64,000 nucleotides of DNA, from the NCBI GenBank assembly GCA_963675565.2, contig CAXXYD010000004.1, positions 1,550,001 to 1,614,000 on the forward strand, in the 5' to 3' direction. The first letter of the stretch is position 1; each line of letters starts with the position of its first letter. The notes under the pieces were generated by a model. The model was given only the letters and a program-made list of their open reading frames with translations. It searched no databases and was not told the DNA's origin. The DNA comes from JARRKU01 sp963675565 (lineage in GTDB: Bacteria > Desulfobacterota > Desulfobacteria > Desulfobacterales > Desulfosarcinaceae). Shown piece by piece: positions 53,251-63,968 of the stretch. Made by a program: the position numbers and the translations under genes.

Positions 53251-54012
53251 ATGCTCGAAACCTATCTGCGCGATCAGCGCAAGAAAAACGATATTCTGCT
53301 GATGACCCACATCGTCATCGGCTACCCCTCTCTGGAGGCCTCCTACGAAATCGTCAGAACTATGGTGGCGGCCGGGGTCGACATCATGGAACTGCAAATT
53401 CCTTTTTCCGAGCCCATCGCAGACGGCCCGGTGATCCTCAAGGCCAACCAGCAAGCCCTGGCGGCCGGCATCACCGTAACGGCATGCATGGATTTCGGCC
53501 GCCGCGTGGCACGGGAGTTCGACATCCCTTTTCTTTTCATGACCTATTATAATATCTTGTTCAAATACGGCGTATCGCATTTTGTCCGCACCGCCGCTCA
53601 AAATGGGGTTCAAGGAGCCATCGTGCCGGACCTGCCCCCTGAAGAGGGCGGCGATTACCTGGCGGCCATGGAGCAGTACAAGCTTGCGCCGATTTTTATC
53701 TATGCCCCCACCACGTGCGATGCGCGAATGCAAATGATCGCCCGGCATGCCCGGGGCATGGTCTACTGCGTGGCCCGCAAGGGGGTTACCGGCGACCGGA
53801 CCGAGTTTTCAAAAGATCTGGAAACCTACCTTCACCGCTGCCGGCAGGCCGTGGACCTGCCGCTTGCCCTGGGGTTCGGGGTGAAAAGCAGGGTCGATGT
53901 GGAATTTCTTATCGGCAAGGCGGACATCGCGGTCATCGGCTCCCAGACCATCCGATTGGTGGAACGACACGGCCCGCAAGCAGTAGGCGACTTCATTCGA
54001 GGACTGCGTTAA
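53251..54012 (+). CDS. trpA: Tryptophan synthase alpha chain
   Basis: A 253-aa TIM-barrel enzyme releasing indole from indole-3-glycerol phosphate. The catalytic Glu is in IMELQIPFSEPIADGP (about residue 50) and the Asp in the ADGP part of the same block. The phosphate-binding strand LALGFGVKSR (about 208) and IGSQTIRLV are present. It shares an operon with the GntR regulator and trpB. Slightly unusual residues (ELQIPFSEP for ELGVPFSDP) are conservative. Confidence 0.92.
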   Translation: MLETYLRDQRKKNDILLMTHIVIGYPSLEASYEIVRTMVAAGVDIMELQIPFSEPIADGPVILKANQQALAAGITVTACMDFGRRVAREFDIPFLFMTYYNILFKYGVSHFVRTAAQNGVQGAIVPDLPPEEGGDYLAAMEQYKLAPIFIYAPTTCDARMQMIARHARGMVYCVARKGVTGDRTEFSKDLETYLHRCRQAVDLPLALGFGVKSRVDVEFLIGKADIAVIGSQTIRLVERHGPQAVGDFIRGLR

Positions 54013-54148
54013 AAACTTACTATCTTCCCTGTAAAATCACTAAACCTTTTTCCAGTTCGGCCGATAGTGGTTACAGATCCACTTTTCGCGCCATCCTCAG
54101 GTACGTTTGCTCAGCAGATCAACGGCGCAGCAACTGTGAGGTGGCCCC

Positions 54149-55873
54149 ATGCATATGAATCTGTTTAAAAAAATCACATCCCCGGCAGCAGTCGGCCTCG
54201 TTGTGCTGGGATTGGCCAGCCTGCTGGTTTCCACCCGGGCAATGAACCACCAGGGGAAACTGGAAATCGACGACCTGCGCAACACCATGATGGCGGAAAA
54301 AACGGAAAAGATCCGCAACCTGGTGGAACTGGCCTACCATGCGGTGGAACAAGCGTCCACACGCTCCGGCCTTTCCATAGAAGAGCGCCAGAAGCTGGCC
54401 CTGTCGTTCGTCAATGCCATGCGTTACAATTCGGCGGACTATTTCTGGATTAATGACACCAATGCGGTCATGGTGATGCACCCCATCAAGCCGGCCCTGG
54501 ACGGAAAGGACCTGTCTGATTTCAAGGATCCAAAGGGCAAGAAGATCTTCGTAGAATTTTCCAATGTGGGCAAATCCGCCGGACAAGGCACGGTGGATTA
54601 CATGTGGCCCAAACCGGGCCAGGAAGAGCCGGTGCCCAAGCTGTCCTACGTCAAACTGTTCCGCCCGTGGAACTGGGTCATCGGCACAGGGATTTACATC
54701 GACGACGTAGAATCCACCCTGGCGGCCAAAGCCGCTGAAATCGAAACCGCACAGGCCGGCCAACGCAACAAGCTGATCGCCATCATTGCCGTGGTGCTGG
54801 CCATCACCCTGGGACTGATCGTCTGGATCACCCAACGCATCACCGTGCCCATTCGCAATACCAGCGAAATGCTCAAAGACGTCGCCGAAGGAGAAGGAGA
54901 TCTCACCCGCCGGCTCGATGTCCAAAGCAAGGATGAGATCGGCGAATTGGCCAATTGGTTCAATGTGTTCATCGGCAACCTGCAGCAAATTGTCCGCCAG
55001 GTCGTGGAAAACGCGGAAAAAATCGCGGCCTCCGCCAGCACCATGGCCGAAATGTCCGAACAGATGAACAACGGTGCCGAGGAGACATCGGGCAAAGCCA
55101 ACCAGGTAGCGGCGGCATCCGAAGAGATGACGGTCAACATGAATTCAGTGGCCACCGCCATGGAAGAGGCCAGCACCAACATCAACATGATCGCCTCGGC
55201 GGCCGAAGAGATGACCGCAACCATCGCCGAAATTGCGAAAAACTCGGAAAAGGGAAATGCCATCGTGATCCAGGCCGTTTCCCAGGCGGATGTGGTTTCC
55301 CAGAAGATGGCCAAACTGGGCAATGCCGCCCAGGAGATCGGCAAGGTTACCGAAACCATCACCGAAATATCCGAGCAAACCAATTTGCTGGCCCTCAACG
55401 CCACCATCGAAGCGGCACGGGCGGGTGAGGCCGGCAAAGGTTTTGCCGTGGTTGCCAATGAAATCAAGGAGCTGGCCAAGCAGACCGCCAGCGCCACGTT
55501 GGAAATCAAAAGCCAGATTACCGGAATCCAGGGCACCACCGGCGAAACGGTCACTGAAATATCCGAAATATCCAAGATCATCCATGACGTAAGCGATATA
55601 GTTTCCACCATCGTTACGGCCGTGGAAGAGCAGTCGGCCACCACCCAGGAGATTGCCCAAAGCGTAGCCCAGGCCTCGGAAGGGGTCCAGGAAGTCAACC
55701 AGAATGTGGCCCAAAGCTCAGCTGTCACCAACAGCATTGCCGCAGATATTGCCGACGTCAATCAATCATCAACGGCAATTTCCACCAGCAGCGGACAGGT
55801 CAAGCACAATGCGGAAGACATGTCCAGCCTGGCCCAAACACTGACCGATTTAGTAAACCGCTTTAAAATCTGA
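54149..55873 (+). CDS. Methyl-accepting chemotaxis protein with single Cache domain
   Basis: A 574-aa receptor. TM1 is at residues 12-30, and a periplasmic single-Cache (sCache_2-like) domain at about 35-185 contains the SADYFWINDTNAVMVMHP and WNWVIGTGIYIDDV motifs. TM2 is at about 205-227, a HAMP region follows (ITVPIRNTSEMLKDVAEGEG), and the signalling tip reads IEAARAGEAGKGFAVVANEI. sCache_2 receptors often sense small carboxylates; the ligand here is unknown. GAGG 7 nt upstream supports the start. It is monocistronic. Confidence 0.88.
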   Translation: MHMNLFKKITSPAAVGLVVLGLASLLVSTRAMNHQGKLEIDDLRNTMMAEKTEKIRNLVELAYHAVEQASTRSGLSIEERQKLALSFVNAMRYNSADYFWINDTNAVMVMHPIKPALDGKDLSDFKDPKGKKIFVEFSNVGKSAGQGTVDYMWPKPGQEEPVPKLSYVKLFRPWNWVIGTGIYIDDVESTLAAKAAEIETAQAGQRNKLIAIIAVVLAITLGLIVWITQRITVPIRNTSEMLKDVAEGEGDLTRRLDVQSKDEIGELANWFNVFIGNLQQIVRQVVENAEKIAASASTMAEMSEQMNNGAEETSGKANQVAAASEEMTVNMNSVATAMEEASTNINMIASAAEEMTATIAEIAKNSEKGNAIVIQAVSQADVVSQKMAKLGNAAQEIGKVTETITEISEQTNLLALNATIEAARAGEAGKGFAVVANEIKELAKQTASATLEIKSQITGIQGTTGETVTEISEISKIIHDVSDIVSTIVTAVEEQSATTQEIAQSVAQASEGVQEVNQNVAQSSAVTNSIAADIADVNQSSTAISTSSGQVKHNAEDMSSLAQTLTDLVNRFKI

Positions 55874-56127
55874 TCTGACCCGCGATCCAATGCGCCCCGG
55901 TCTTGCCGCCAGGAACGGCCGGGGCACACGGTCATTCCCAAAGCGCGCCTACCCCCGGCTGCCACTGCACCGAAGGACCCCCGGACGGCCCTTTGCCCGG
56001 CGCCTGACCCCGCAGTTGTCGACGGATCATTGAAAACGCCTTGTCTTGCCATGCGGATCTGTTTTAATATGGCGCGACGACTGGACGCAACATCACCTTC
56101 AGATGACGGGGCGGCATCTTTTGCTCC

Positions 56128-57183
56128 ATGGGTGGCACCATCGACATTTCGCGACTCAAACAGTCCATATCGGGGCTTGCACGGATAACCGAAGATCTTC
56201 CGGGTACCGGCGGAACCATCAAATCGATCCCGGAACATTTTCGGGTCGAAGAGATCCTGCCCTACTCCGCCTGTGGTGAAGGCGAGCATGTTTTCGTTAC
56301 ACTGAAACGAAAAGGCTGGAATACGGCGGATGTCGCCCGCAGCCTGGCGGAAGCCTGCAGCCTCAAAACGCCCGATATCGGATGGGGGGGACGAAAAGAT
56401 AAAAACGCGGTAACGACCCAGACGTTTTCCCTGCCGCTGCCGCTGGCTGTGTCTTTGCAGGACCTGCCGTCCAAATTCAAGGATCTGCCCTTCGATATTC
56501 TCGGTATTGCGCGGCACAGAAACAAAATCAAAACCGGTCATGTGGCCGCCAATCGTTTTGATATCATGGTTACGGAAATTCATGCCGATGGTCTTACCCG
56601 TGCCACGGCCATTGCAGATCGCCTCAGGCAACAGGGCCTGCCGAATTTTTATGGTGAGCAGCGTTTCGGCCACCGGATGGGCAACATTGATCAGGCGGCG
56701 GCCCTCTTGACTTCGGCCCGCAGGGTCAGTGGACGCAAAAACGCATTTCTCGTCTCAGCCCTGCAAAGCGCCCTGTTCAACTTCTGGCTCCAGGAAAGGA
56801 TGAATCACGGCAGCTATGAAACCATACTGCCCGGCGATATCGCCAAAAAAACCGATACTGGCGGCATGTTCCTGGTGCAGGATGTAGAGGCGGCTGCACA
56901 ACGTTTCGCCAACCGCGAAATTGTCTATACCGGTCCGATATTTGGACATAAGATGAAACAGGCCGGCGATACCGCCGGTGCGGCTGAATCCCGGGTTCTG
57001 GCACAATTCGGCTTGAGCCTTCAGGACTTCAAACCGCTCCGGGCGGGGGGATCGCGCCGGGCGGCAATCGTTTACCCCAACGATCTGCTGGTCACACCGG
57101 TGGAAGAGGGACTTCGGCTGCGCTTCACGCTTCCGGCAGGCGCGTATGCCACCACACTGCTGCGCGAATTTACCCGGGGGTAG
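56128..57183 (+). CDS. truD: tRNA pseudouridine(13) synthase TruD
   Basis: A 351-aa TruD-family enzyme that isomerises U13 of tRNA-Glu. The conserved EHFRVEEILPY start, the catalytic-Asp motif GRKDKNAVTTQTFS (about residue 90) and NFYGEQRFGHR (about 170) are present, with a TRUD insertion domain between about 200 and 300. The RBS before the ATG is not obvious. The 254 bp upstream contain a CCCCGG...CCGGGG inverted repeat (about 55902-55925) without a T-run and no gene. Confidence 0.9.
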   Translation: MGGTIDISRLKQSISGLARITEDLPGTGGTIKSIPEHFRVEEILPYSACGEGEHVFVTLKRKGWNTADVARSLAEACSLKTPDIGWGGRKDKNAVTTQTFSLPLPLAVSLQDLPSKFKDLPFDILGIARHRNKIKTGHVAANRFDIMVTEIHADGLTRATAIADRLRQQGLPNFYGEQRFGHRMGNIDQAAALLTSARRVSGRKNAFLVSALQSALFNFWLQERMNHGSYETILPGDIAKKTDTGGMFLVQDVEAAAQRFANREIVYTGPIFGHKMKQAGDTAGAAESRVLAQFGLSLQDFKPLRAGGSRRAAIVYPNDLLVTPVEEGLRLRFTLPAGAYATTLLREFTRG

Positions 57184-57284
57184 TCCAACCAGTTGCGCTT
57201 ATGGTGAAATAGGGGCCGGGTTAAAGGCCGCCGGTTTTGCCATAATGTCAGTTACGCGTTGCAAGTTGAAAGTTTCGAGTTGAA

Positions 57285-57410
57285 GAATTCTGCCGTTATA
57301 TAAGACCCGGACCGCGCGCAGCGCGAACCCCAATTCGTCACTCACAACTGATAACTATATTTGCCCTGGATGACCATGGGACCCGTTCAGGGACGGCCCG
57401 ACACGGGCCC
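57285..57410. repeat. Dispersed intergenic repeat, copy B (about 126 bp)
   Basis: Diverged copy of the element at 21932-22062, in the gap between truD and the metallophosphoesterase gene. The same anchors occur in the same order: GAATTCTG, TATATAA, CCGCGC, GTCACTC, CCATGGG, TTCAGGG and terminal GGGCCC. No reading frame is shared by the two copies. Confidence 0.6.
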
Positions 57411-57446
57411 CCGGACCCGGATCTTTTCTTTGGAAAGCCGAAATTC

Positions 57447-58619
57447 ATGAGTCACATGATTATTTTTCTGGCACTCTATCTGTGCATATACGGCACCGCT
57501 CATCTGTACTTCCTGGTGAAGGCGCGGCGGGCCTATTACCTGCACGGCGCAGGGTATTTCCTTGTCTCTGCAGCCCTCCTGTTTCTGCTGCTGGCCCCCA
57601 TCCAGGGGCGCCTGCTGGAAATGCAGGGTCATTTCTGGCCAGCAGTGATCGTGACCTGGCTCGGCTTTATCTGGATGGGGTTTCTCTTCCTGTTCACCTG
57701 CATCTCCTTGCCCCTGGATGCCTACCACATTTTTATCGGCATGGGCCAGAAGATAACCGGAGACGACTTGACCGGCTTTATGCTTTCCCGGCGCCAAAGC
57801 ATCGCCATCGCCATCGTTGCCGCCTGCGGCTTGTTGCTTTACGGCGTATTTGAGGCCCGCCAGGTAAAAACACGGGCCATCGCCCTGCACAGCCAGAAAC
57901 TTCCACCGGCCGCCGGACGCATCCGCATTGTGCAGATTTCTGACCTGCATATGGGGCTCATGTCCTACCCCGGCAGCCTGTCACCGGCCATTCGCGCCAT
58001 AAACCAAGCCAAGCCGGACATTCTGGTCTCCACCGGCGACTTGATCGACGGTCATCTGTTCAATGAAAATCATGCGGCTGCAAAACTGAGAGAGATTCCA
58101 ACCCCATTGGGCAAGTATGCCGTTACCGGAAACCATGAGTTCTATATAAAAGCCAATACGGCGCAGGCTTTTACAAAGGCCGCCGGATTTACTCTCCTTC
58201 AGGATGCGTCCGTTTCCGTCAAAGGGCTCCTAACCATCGTTGGTGTGGATGACCCGGCCAACAGCAACCGTAGCCGGAATGATGCCGAAATCGAAGCAGG
58301 CCTTCTGGGTAAGATATCGGGCGATCCTTTCATCCTGCTGCTCAAGCACAGACCGGCAGTGGCGGCCGGCAGCAGTGGCAGGTTTGATCTTCAATTGTCC
58401 GGCCATACCCACCAGGGGCAGATTTTCCCCTTCGGGTTTCCGGTGTCGCTGCTGTATCCCATGGGGCACGGCCTGCACGAACTGGCCGAAGGCGGCCATA
58501 TCTATATCAGCAGAGGAACCGGCACGTGGGGGCCCCCCGTTCGCCTCCTGGCACCGCCGGAAATAACCGTCATCGATATCATCCCCAGGCCGCCGCCCCC
58601 TCCGAAACCCGAAAAATAG
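57447..58619 (+). CDS. Membrane-anchored metallophosphoesterase (YkuE-like)
   Basis: A 390-aa protein with four N-terminal membrane helices (about residues 4-22, 34-54, 68-92 and 118-137) and a calcineurin-type domain from about 160. The metal ligands are in QISDLHMG, STGDLIDG, VTGNHEFY, LLKHRP and LSGHTHQGQ, a complete set. Related proteins include UDP-diacylglucosamine hydrolase-like and YkuE/YaeI phosphodiesterases. The C-terminus has a proline run (RPPPPPKPEK). The substrate is not predictable. Confidence 0.85.
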   Translation: MSHMIIFLALYLCIYGTAHLYFLVKARRAYYLHGAGYFLVSAALLFLLLAPIQGRLLEMQGHFWPAVIVTWLGFIWMGFLFLFTCISLPLDAYHIFIGMGQKITGDDLTGFMLSRRQSIAIAIVAACGLLLYGVFEARQVKTRAIALHSQKLPPAAGRIRIVQISDLHMGLMSYPGSLSPAIRAINQAKPDILVSTGDLIDGHLFNENHAAAKLREIPTPLGKYAVTGNHEFYIKANTAQAFTKAAGFTLLQDASVSVKGLLTIVGVDDPANSNRSRNDAEIEAGLLGKISGDPFILLLKHRPAVAAGSSGRFDLQLSGHTHQGQIFPFGFPVSLLYPMGHGLHELAEGGHIYISRGTGTWGPPVRLLAPPEITVIDIIPRPPPPPKPEK

Positions 58620-58854
58620 TCTATCAGCAAAGATATTTCCAGTTCTATGGCCAAAAGGAAATCCGCCACTCGCACACCAGGCACGGGGTCACATTGCGCC
58701 CAAATTATTAAACCGGCTATAAAATACCCCAACGGGTGTCATTGCGGCAAAAGTTGAATTTCTATTTGTTACTCAACGGATTTCATTCAGCGCACGGCAG
58801 AAGGCACGTCCAGCGGGTGGTTTGGGTCACGCGAGCAGCGGTTTTAGCGATGCT

Positions 58855-59349
58855 TTAAGGTTCAACCGCCTGTTTCTCTTTGAGTAAAACGGCATAACCC
58901 AAAGGGTGTTTGAAACACATGGCCGCCTCGTCGGCCTGACGGCGGACGACAATCGCCCGTACATTGAGGGATTCACCGCACAACAGTTCAATGCGGGCCC
59001 TCACGCGTTTTTTGATGCGTTCATGCCGATCGATGCGGATTCGCAGCCCGCTCTCAGCAATATCCAGTATGGAAAACGACTGTTCGCCAACATCCAGAAG
59101 TGGATGAACGCCAGTATGATAAACCACCCTCAAATCCTGCCGCTTGACAATAGGCGGCTTTTCATTGCCGATCAAATTCTGTTCGGACAATCCATGGAAC
59201 AGCAGCACCAGTAAGTTGAAACAGGCAATGATTAAAAGGATAAAAAGCCCCAGGATCGTCCAGCCTTCGAAACTCAGGCCGTGCAGGACGAAAATAGCCA
59301 GGACAATGACCATCTGCACCAAATTGGAAATGATAGCGACTATTCGCAT
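58855..59349 (-). CDS. Membrane protein with PilZ-like domain
   Basis: A 164-aa protein with two N-terminal membrane helices (about residues 4-24 and 30-50) and a cytoplasmic domain that reads like PilZ: the basic KRQDLR motif at about residue 69, then a D-I-A-E-S-G-L pattern at about 95, the two elements that bind cyclic di-GMP. The match is imperfect (D-x-S-x-x-G is D-I-A-E-S-G). It may be a c-di-GMP receptor at the membrane. It stands alone on the minus strand; the 235 bp beyond its 3' end hold nothing recognisable. Confidence 0.6.
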   Translation of the reverse strand: MRIVAIISNLVQMVIVLAIFVLHGLSFEGWTILGLFILLIIACFNLLVLLFHGLSEQNLIGNEKPPIVKRQDLRVVYHTGVHPLLDVGEQSFSILDIAESGLRIRIDRHERIKKRVRARIELLCGESLNVRAIVVRRQADEAAMCFKHPLGYAVLLKEKQAVEP

Positions 59350-59565
59350 GAGCGGATTTCTTCAAGGTGATACCAATAGCATCCAACTTTGATGGTTTCG
59401 CAAAGTCGGCCATTGATCATTTGTGTCCCGTTACGGTGTTACCATAAAGTATGCAAAAAGCCAATTTGACAAACCCATCTCTGCTTTTTATAGTCTGATT
59501 TTGCCTAGTCATTGCGGGCAGGTGCCCGGCACTTTAAAAACGGAACGGATCGGCAAGAGGCCACC

Positions 59566-59985
59566 ATGAACGAACCAAAAGAGAGTTTCTGGCAATCCCA
59601 TTCAATGAAATTCCTGGAGATGGCCTTTCGGGCGGACCGTCAGGAAGTCCTGCAGCATGCCGATGGCCACGGCAAAAAAACCGGCGACTGCGGCGATACG
59701 GTAGAGTTTTTTTTAATGGTCCGCAACAACCGCATCGAAACGGCTGCCTATGCCATCAATGGCTGTCTCAACACCAACGCGTGTGCCAACACCATTATTG
59801 AGCTGATTGAGGGAAAAGCGGTGGACGCGGCATGGGAAGTCAGCCCGGAAGACGTGGCCGCCTATCTTGAAACATTGCCGGAGGACCATTTCCACTGCGC
59901 AGAGCTATCTGTGGGGGCGCTCTATTTGGCCCTGGCTGACCTGCGTGAAAAAAAACGCGCCCCCTGGAAAAAAATGTATCGGTAG
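59566..59985 (+). CDS. IscU/NifU N-terminal-like iron-sulfur scaffold
   Basis: A 139-aa protein with the three scaffold cysteine positions of IscU/NifU-N: TGDCGDTVEF (about residue 46), a GCLNTNACANTIIELIEGK stretch (about 67) and HFHCAELSVGALYLAL (about 111). The usual acidic residue after the first Cys (C-G-D) is kept. The ATG at 59566 has AGAGG upstream; the frame is open from 59512. There is no IscS partner adjacent. It sits 294 bp upstream of the dsr-linked operon and could supply Fe-S clusters to DsrK/DsrO (inference only). Confidence 0.75.
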   Translation: MNEPKESFWQSHSMKFLEMAFRADRQEVLQHADGHGKKTGDCGDTVEFFLMVRNNRIETAAYAINGCLNTNACANTIIELIEGKAVDAAWEVSPEDVAAYLETLPEDHFHCAELSVGALYLALADLREKKRAPWKKMYR

Positions 59986-60166
59986 GAGACCGTATCCGAT
60001 TGGCGGTTTTTCGCCATGCTTGACTCCAACTCTATTTTACATTCGTCTAAATCCTTCGGCTAAATCCTCAAGCGTTAAGCTTTTTCAATCCATTCCTCCA
60101 TATCCGGCCAACCCTTTGAATGCCATTGCAATATAATTCTAACCCCTTACAAATCCCCGTTTATTC

Positions 60167-60195
60167 TTGACATAAACGGCCATCTTGACTATAGC
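60167..60195 (+). promoter_or_regulatory. Sigma70 promoter upstream of the RsbRD-dsrMKJO operon
   Basis: TTGACA (60167-60172), a 17-bp spacer and TATAGC (60190-60195), 85 bp before the RsbRD-type gene. It is the only good promoter seen before dsrM. The rest of the 59986-60279 gap shows no gene. Confidence 0.65.
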
Positions 60196-60279
60196 TTCCT
60201 CTTTGGCTCAGCAGAATATCCTATTTTAAATACACCTTATTGCGTCCAGGGGGGGTTCCACAGGGGGATCACAGCGTCA

Positions 60280-60804
60280 ATGAGTTTGCTCAAGCAATTA
60301 TCCCAGAAAAAGAAAACCATCGTCAAAAAATGGTTCGGCAAAGTGGTCGATTCCTACCCCATCGATACCGCCCAATTTTTAAAAAGCCAAAGCGACCCTT
60401 TTGCCAACCCCGTGGGCCAAACCACCCTGCACAGCCTCGAGGGGCTGTTCGATCTGGTTGTCGACCGCTTCGATCAAAACGCGGCGCGCCAACTCGTCGA
60501 TCCGGTCATCCGCATCCGGTCCATCCAGGACTTTACGCCTTCCCGGGCAGTTCAGTTTATTTTTGACCTGAAAGATATCATTCGTGAGCGGTTTCCCGTT
60601 CAAGGTGATGTTGAGGCCTTTAAAACCTATGACATTCTGGACCGACGGATAGATTTAATCGGATTGCTGGCATTTGATATTTACATGCAGTGCCGCGAAA
60701 AAATTTGCGACCTGAAAGCCAACGAAATGAGAGCGCGGACTTATAGTGCGTTCGCCCGAGCGGGTTTAGTTAAGGAGCCGGACGAAGGACCGTCCGGTCT
60801 CTAA
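60280..60804 (+). CDS. RsbRD N-terminal domain-like protein linked to dsr
   Basis: A 174-aa all-helical protein resembling the RsbRD N-terminal domain (SQKKKTIVKKWFGKVVDSYP at the start; a LEGLFDLVVDRF segment; VIRIRSIQDFTPSRAVQFIF in the middle). Proteins of this type are regularly found directly before dsrM in sulfate reducers, without a STAS domain. It is 64 bp from dsrM and in the same direction. The function is unknown; a sensory or assembly role for the Dsr complex is the usual guess. Confidence 0.75.
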   Translation: MSLLKQLSQKKKTIVKKWFGKVVDSYPIDTAQFLKSQSDPFANPVGQTTLHSLEGLFDLVVDRFDQNAARQLVDPVIRIRSIQDFTPSRAVQFIFDLKDIIRERFPVQGDVEAFKTYDILDRRIDLIGLLAFDIYMQCREKICDLKANEMRARTYSAFARAGLVKEPDEGPSGL

Positions 60805-60868
60805 TGGATAACCTTTTTTAGTTACGGTTCCTATATCAACGTTGGGACCGGAAGTGAGGTGCGGTTAG

Positions 60869-61936
60869 ATGAATAAACACTACTTGTCATCGCTGCTGGC
60901 GATATTCTTGCTGGCCCTGATCGCCTATCTGGGTTCGAGCATCGGACTTCAGTGGCTGTTCGGGATCGTCCTTCCTTACCTGGCCGTCATCATTTTCGTT
61001 GTGGGAGTGGCGCGTCGCGTCATGGGCTGGTCCAGATCAGCCGTGCCGTTCCGCATTCCAACGACATGCGGCCAGCAGAAGTCGATGCCGTGGATCAAGC
61101 AGGCCAAGGTCGACAACCCCTCAACCGGATGGGGCGTTTTCATTCGCATGGCGCTGGAAATCCTGACGTTTCGATCCCTGTTCCGCAACACCCGCATGAA
61201 GCTCAAGTCGGCACCCAAATTGACATACAATCTGGAGATCTTCCTGTGGGTGGGAGCGTTGGCCTTTCACTATGCCTTTTTGACCACCGTGGTGCGTCAC
61301 TTCCGTTTTTTCCTGGAGCCGGTGCCCTGGTGCCTGCAGGCCCTTGAGAATGTGGACAGTTTTTTCCGCGCTGAAGTGCTGTACGATCCCATCCAGTTCG
61401 GTTTGCCGGGGATCTATATGTCGGGACTGGTGCTGCTGGCGGCTGTCACCTATCTGTTCCTGCGCCGCCTGTTCATCACCAATGTGCGCTATATCTCACT
61501 GGCTTCCGATTTTTTCCCCCTCTTTCTGATCATGGGCATCGCCTTTACCGGTATTCTGATGCGTTATTTCACCAAAGTGGATATCGTGGCCATAAAGGAG
61601 CTGACCATGGGACTGGTGACCTTCAACTGGTCCATCCCCCAGGGAATCAGCCCGCTGTTCTTCGTCCACCTGTTTTTTGTCAGCATTTTGCTGATCTACT
61701 TTCCCTTCAGTAAGCTGATGCACATGGGCGGCATCTTTTTGAGCCCCACCCGCAACTTGACCACCAATAGCCGCGAGGTGCGGCACGTCAATCCCTGGAA
61801 CTATCCGGTCAAGGTCCACACGTACGAGGCCTACGAAGACGATTTCCGGGAAAAGATGATCGATGCCGGCCTGCCGGTTGATAAAATGCCTGAACCCCAG
61901 CCTGAAGAACCGACCGAGGAAGAGAAAAAGGAGTAG
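60869..61936 (+). CDS. dsrM: Sulfite reduction-associated complex membrane protein DsrM
   Basis: A 355-aa NarI-like cytochrome b of the DsrMKJOP complex that links the quinone pool to DsrC/sulfite reduction. Five to six membrane helices are visible (from LLAIFLLALIAYLGSSIGL on), with candidate heme histidines in ALAFHYAFL, VRHFRFF, FFVHLFF and LMHMGG. The C-terminus is hydrophilic and acidic. dsrK begins 6 bp after its stop. Confidence 0.93.
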   Translation: MNKHYLSSLLAIFLLALIAYLGSSIGLQWLFGIVLPYLAVIIFVVGVARRVMGWSRSAVPFRIPTTCGQQKSMPWIKQAKVDNPSTGWGVFIRMALEILTFRSLFRNTRMKLKSAPKLTYNLEIFLWVGALAFHYAFLTTVVRHFRFFLEPVPWCLQALENVDSFFRAEVLYDPIQFGLPGIYMSGLVLLAAVTYLFLRRLFITNVRYISLASDFFPLFLIMGIAFTGILMRYFTKVDIVAIKELTMGLVTFNWSIPQGISPLFFVHLFFVSILLIYFPFSKLMHMGGIFLSPTRNLTTNSREVRHVNPWNYPVKVHTYEAYEDDFREKMIDAGLPVDKMPEPQPEEPTEEEKKE

Positions 61937-61942
61937 ACAAAT

Positions 61943-63560
<1,618 letters not shown>

Positions 63561-63574
<14 letters not shown>

Positions 63575-63968
63575 TAAAAAATGGATCGTACTGGGCTTGA
63601 TCATCTTCCTGGGCCTGTTCTCTTTTCCGCTCTGGTACAACCTGATGATCAAAGCGGGAACAGCGGCGCCGGCGCCGGAGCTGGTCCTCACTGAAAAAGC
63701 CAAAGCAGCTGAAAAATGCGTCATGTCCACGGAATTCATGAAAGCGGAACATATGCAGCTGCTGGACTTGTGGCGCCATTCGGTGGTGCGCAACGCCAAA
63801 CGCGAATTTGTCAACCCGGAAGGCAAGACCTTTAACATGAGCCTGTCCAACACCTGCTTGGACTGTCATTCCAACAAGGCCGAGTTTTGTGACCGCTGTC
63901 ACGACTATGCCTCGGTTCGCCCTTACTGCTGGGATTGCCATATCGATAACCCCAAAGGAGAAGAATAA
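63561..63968 (+). CDS. dsrJ: Triheme cytochrome c DsrJ
   Basis: A 135-aa protein with an N-terminal uncleaved-signal/anchor helix (residues 7-27) and three CxxCH motifs near the C-terminus (CLDCH, CDRCH, CWDCH). DsrJ is the periplasmic triheme subunit of DsrMKJOP. It overlaps both dsrK (14 bp) and dsrO (one base, TAATG). Confidence 0.95.

Noticed and set aside
51829..53748. Minus-strand open frame of 639 codons
   Set aside because: Antisense to trpB and trpA, whose identity is clear; composition is typical of a high-GC shadow frame.
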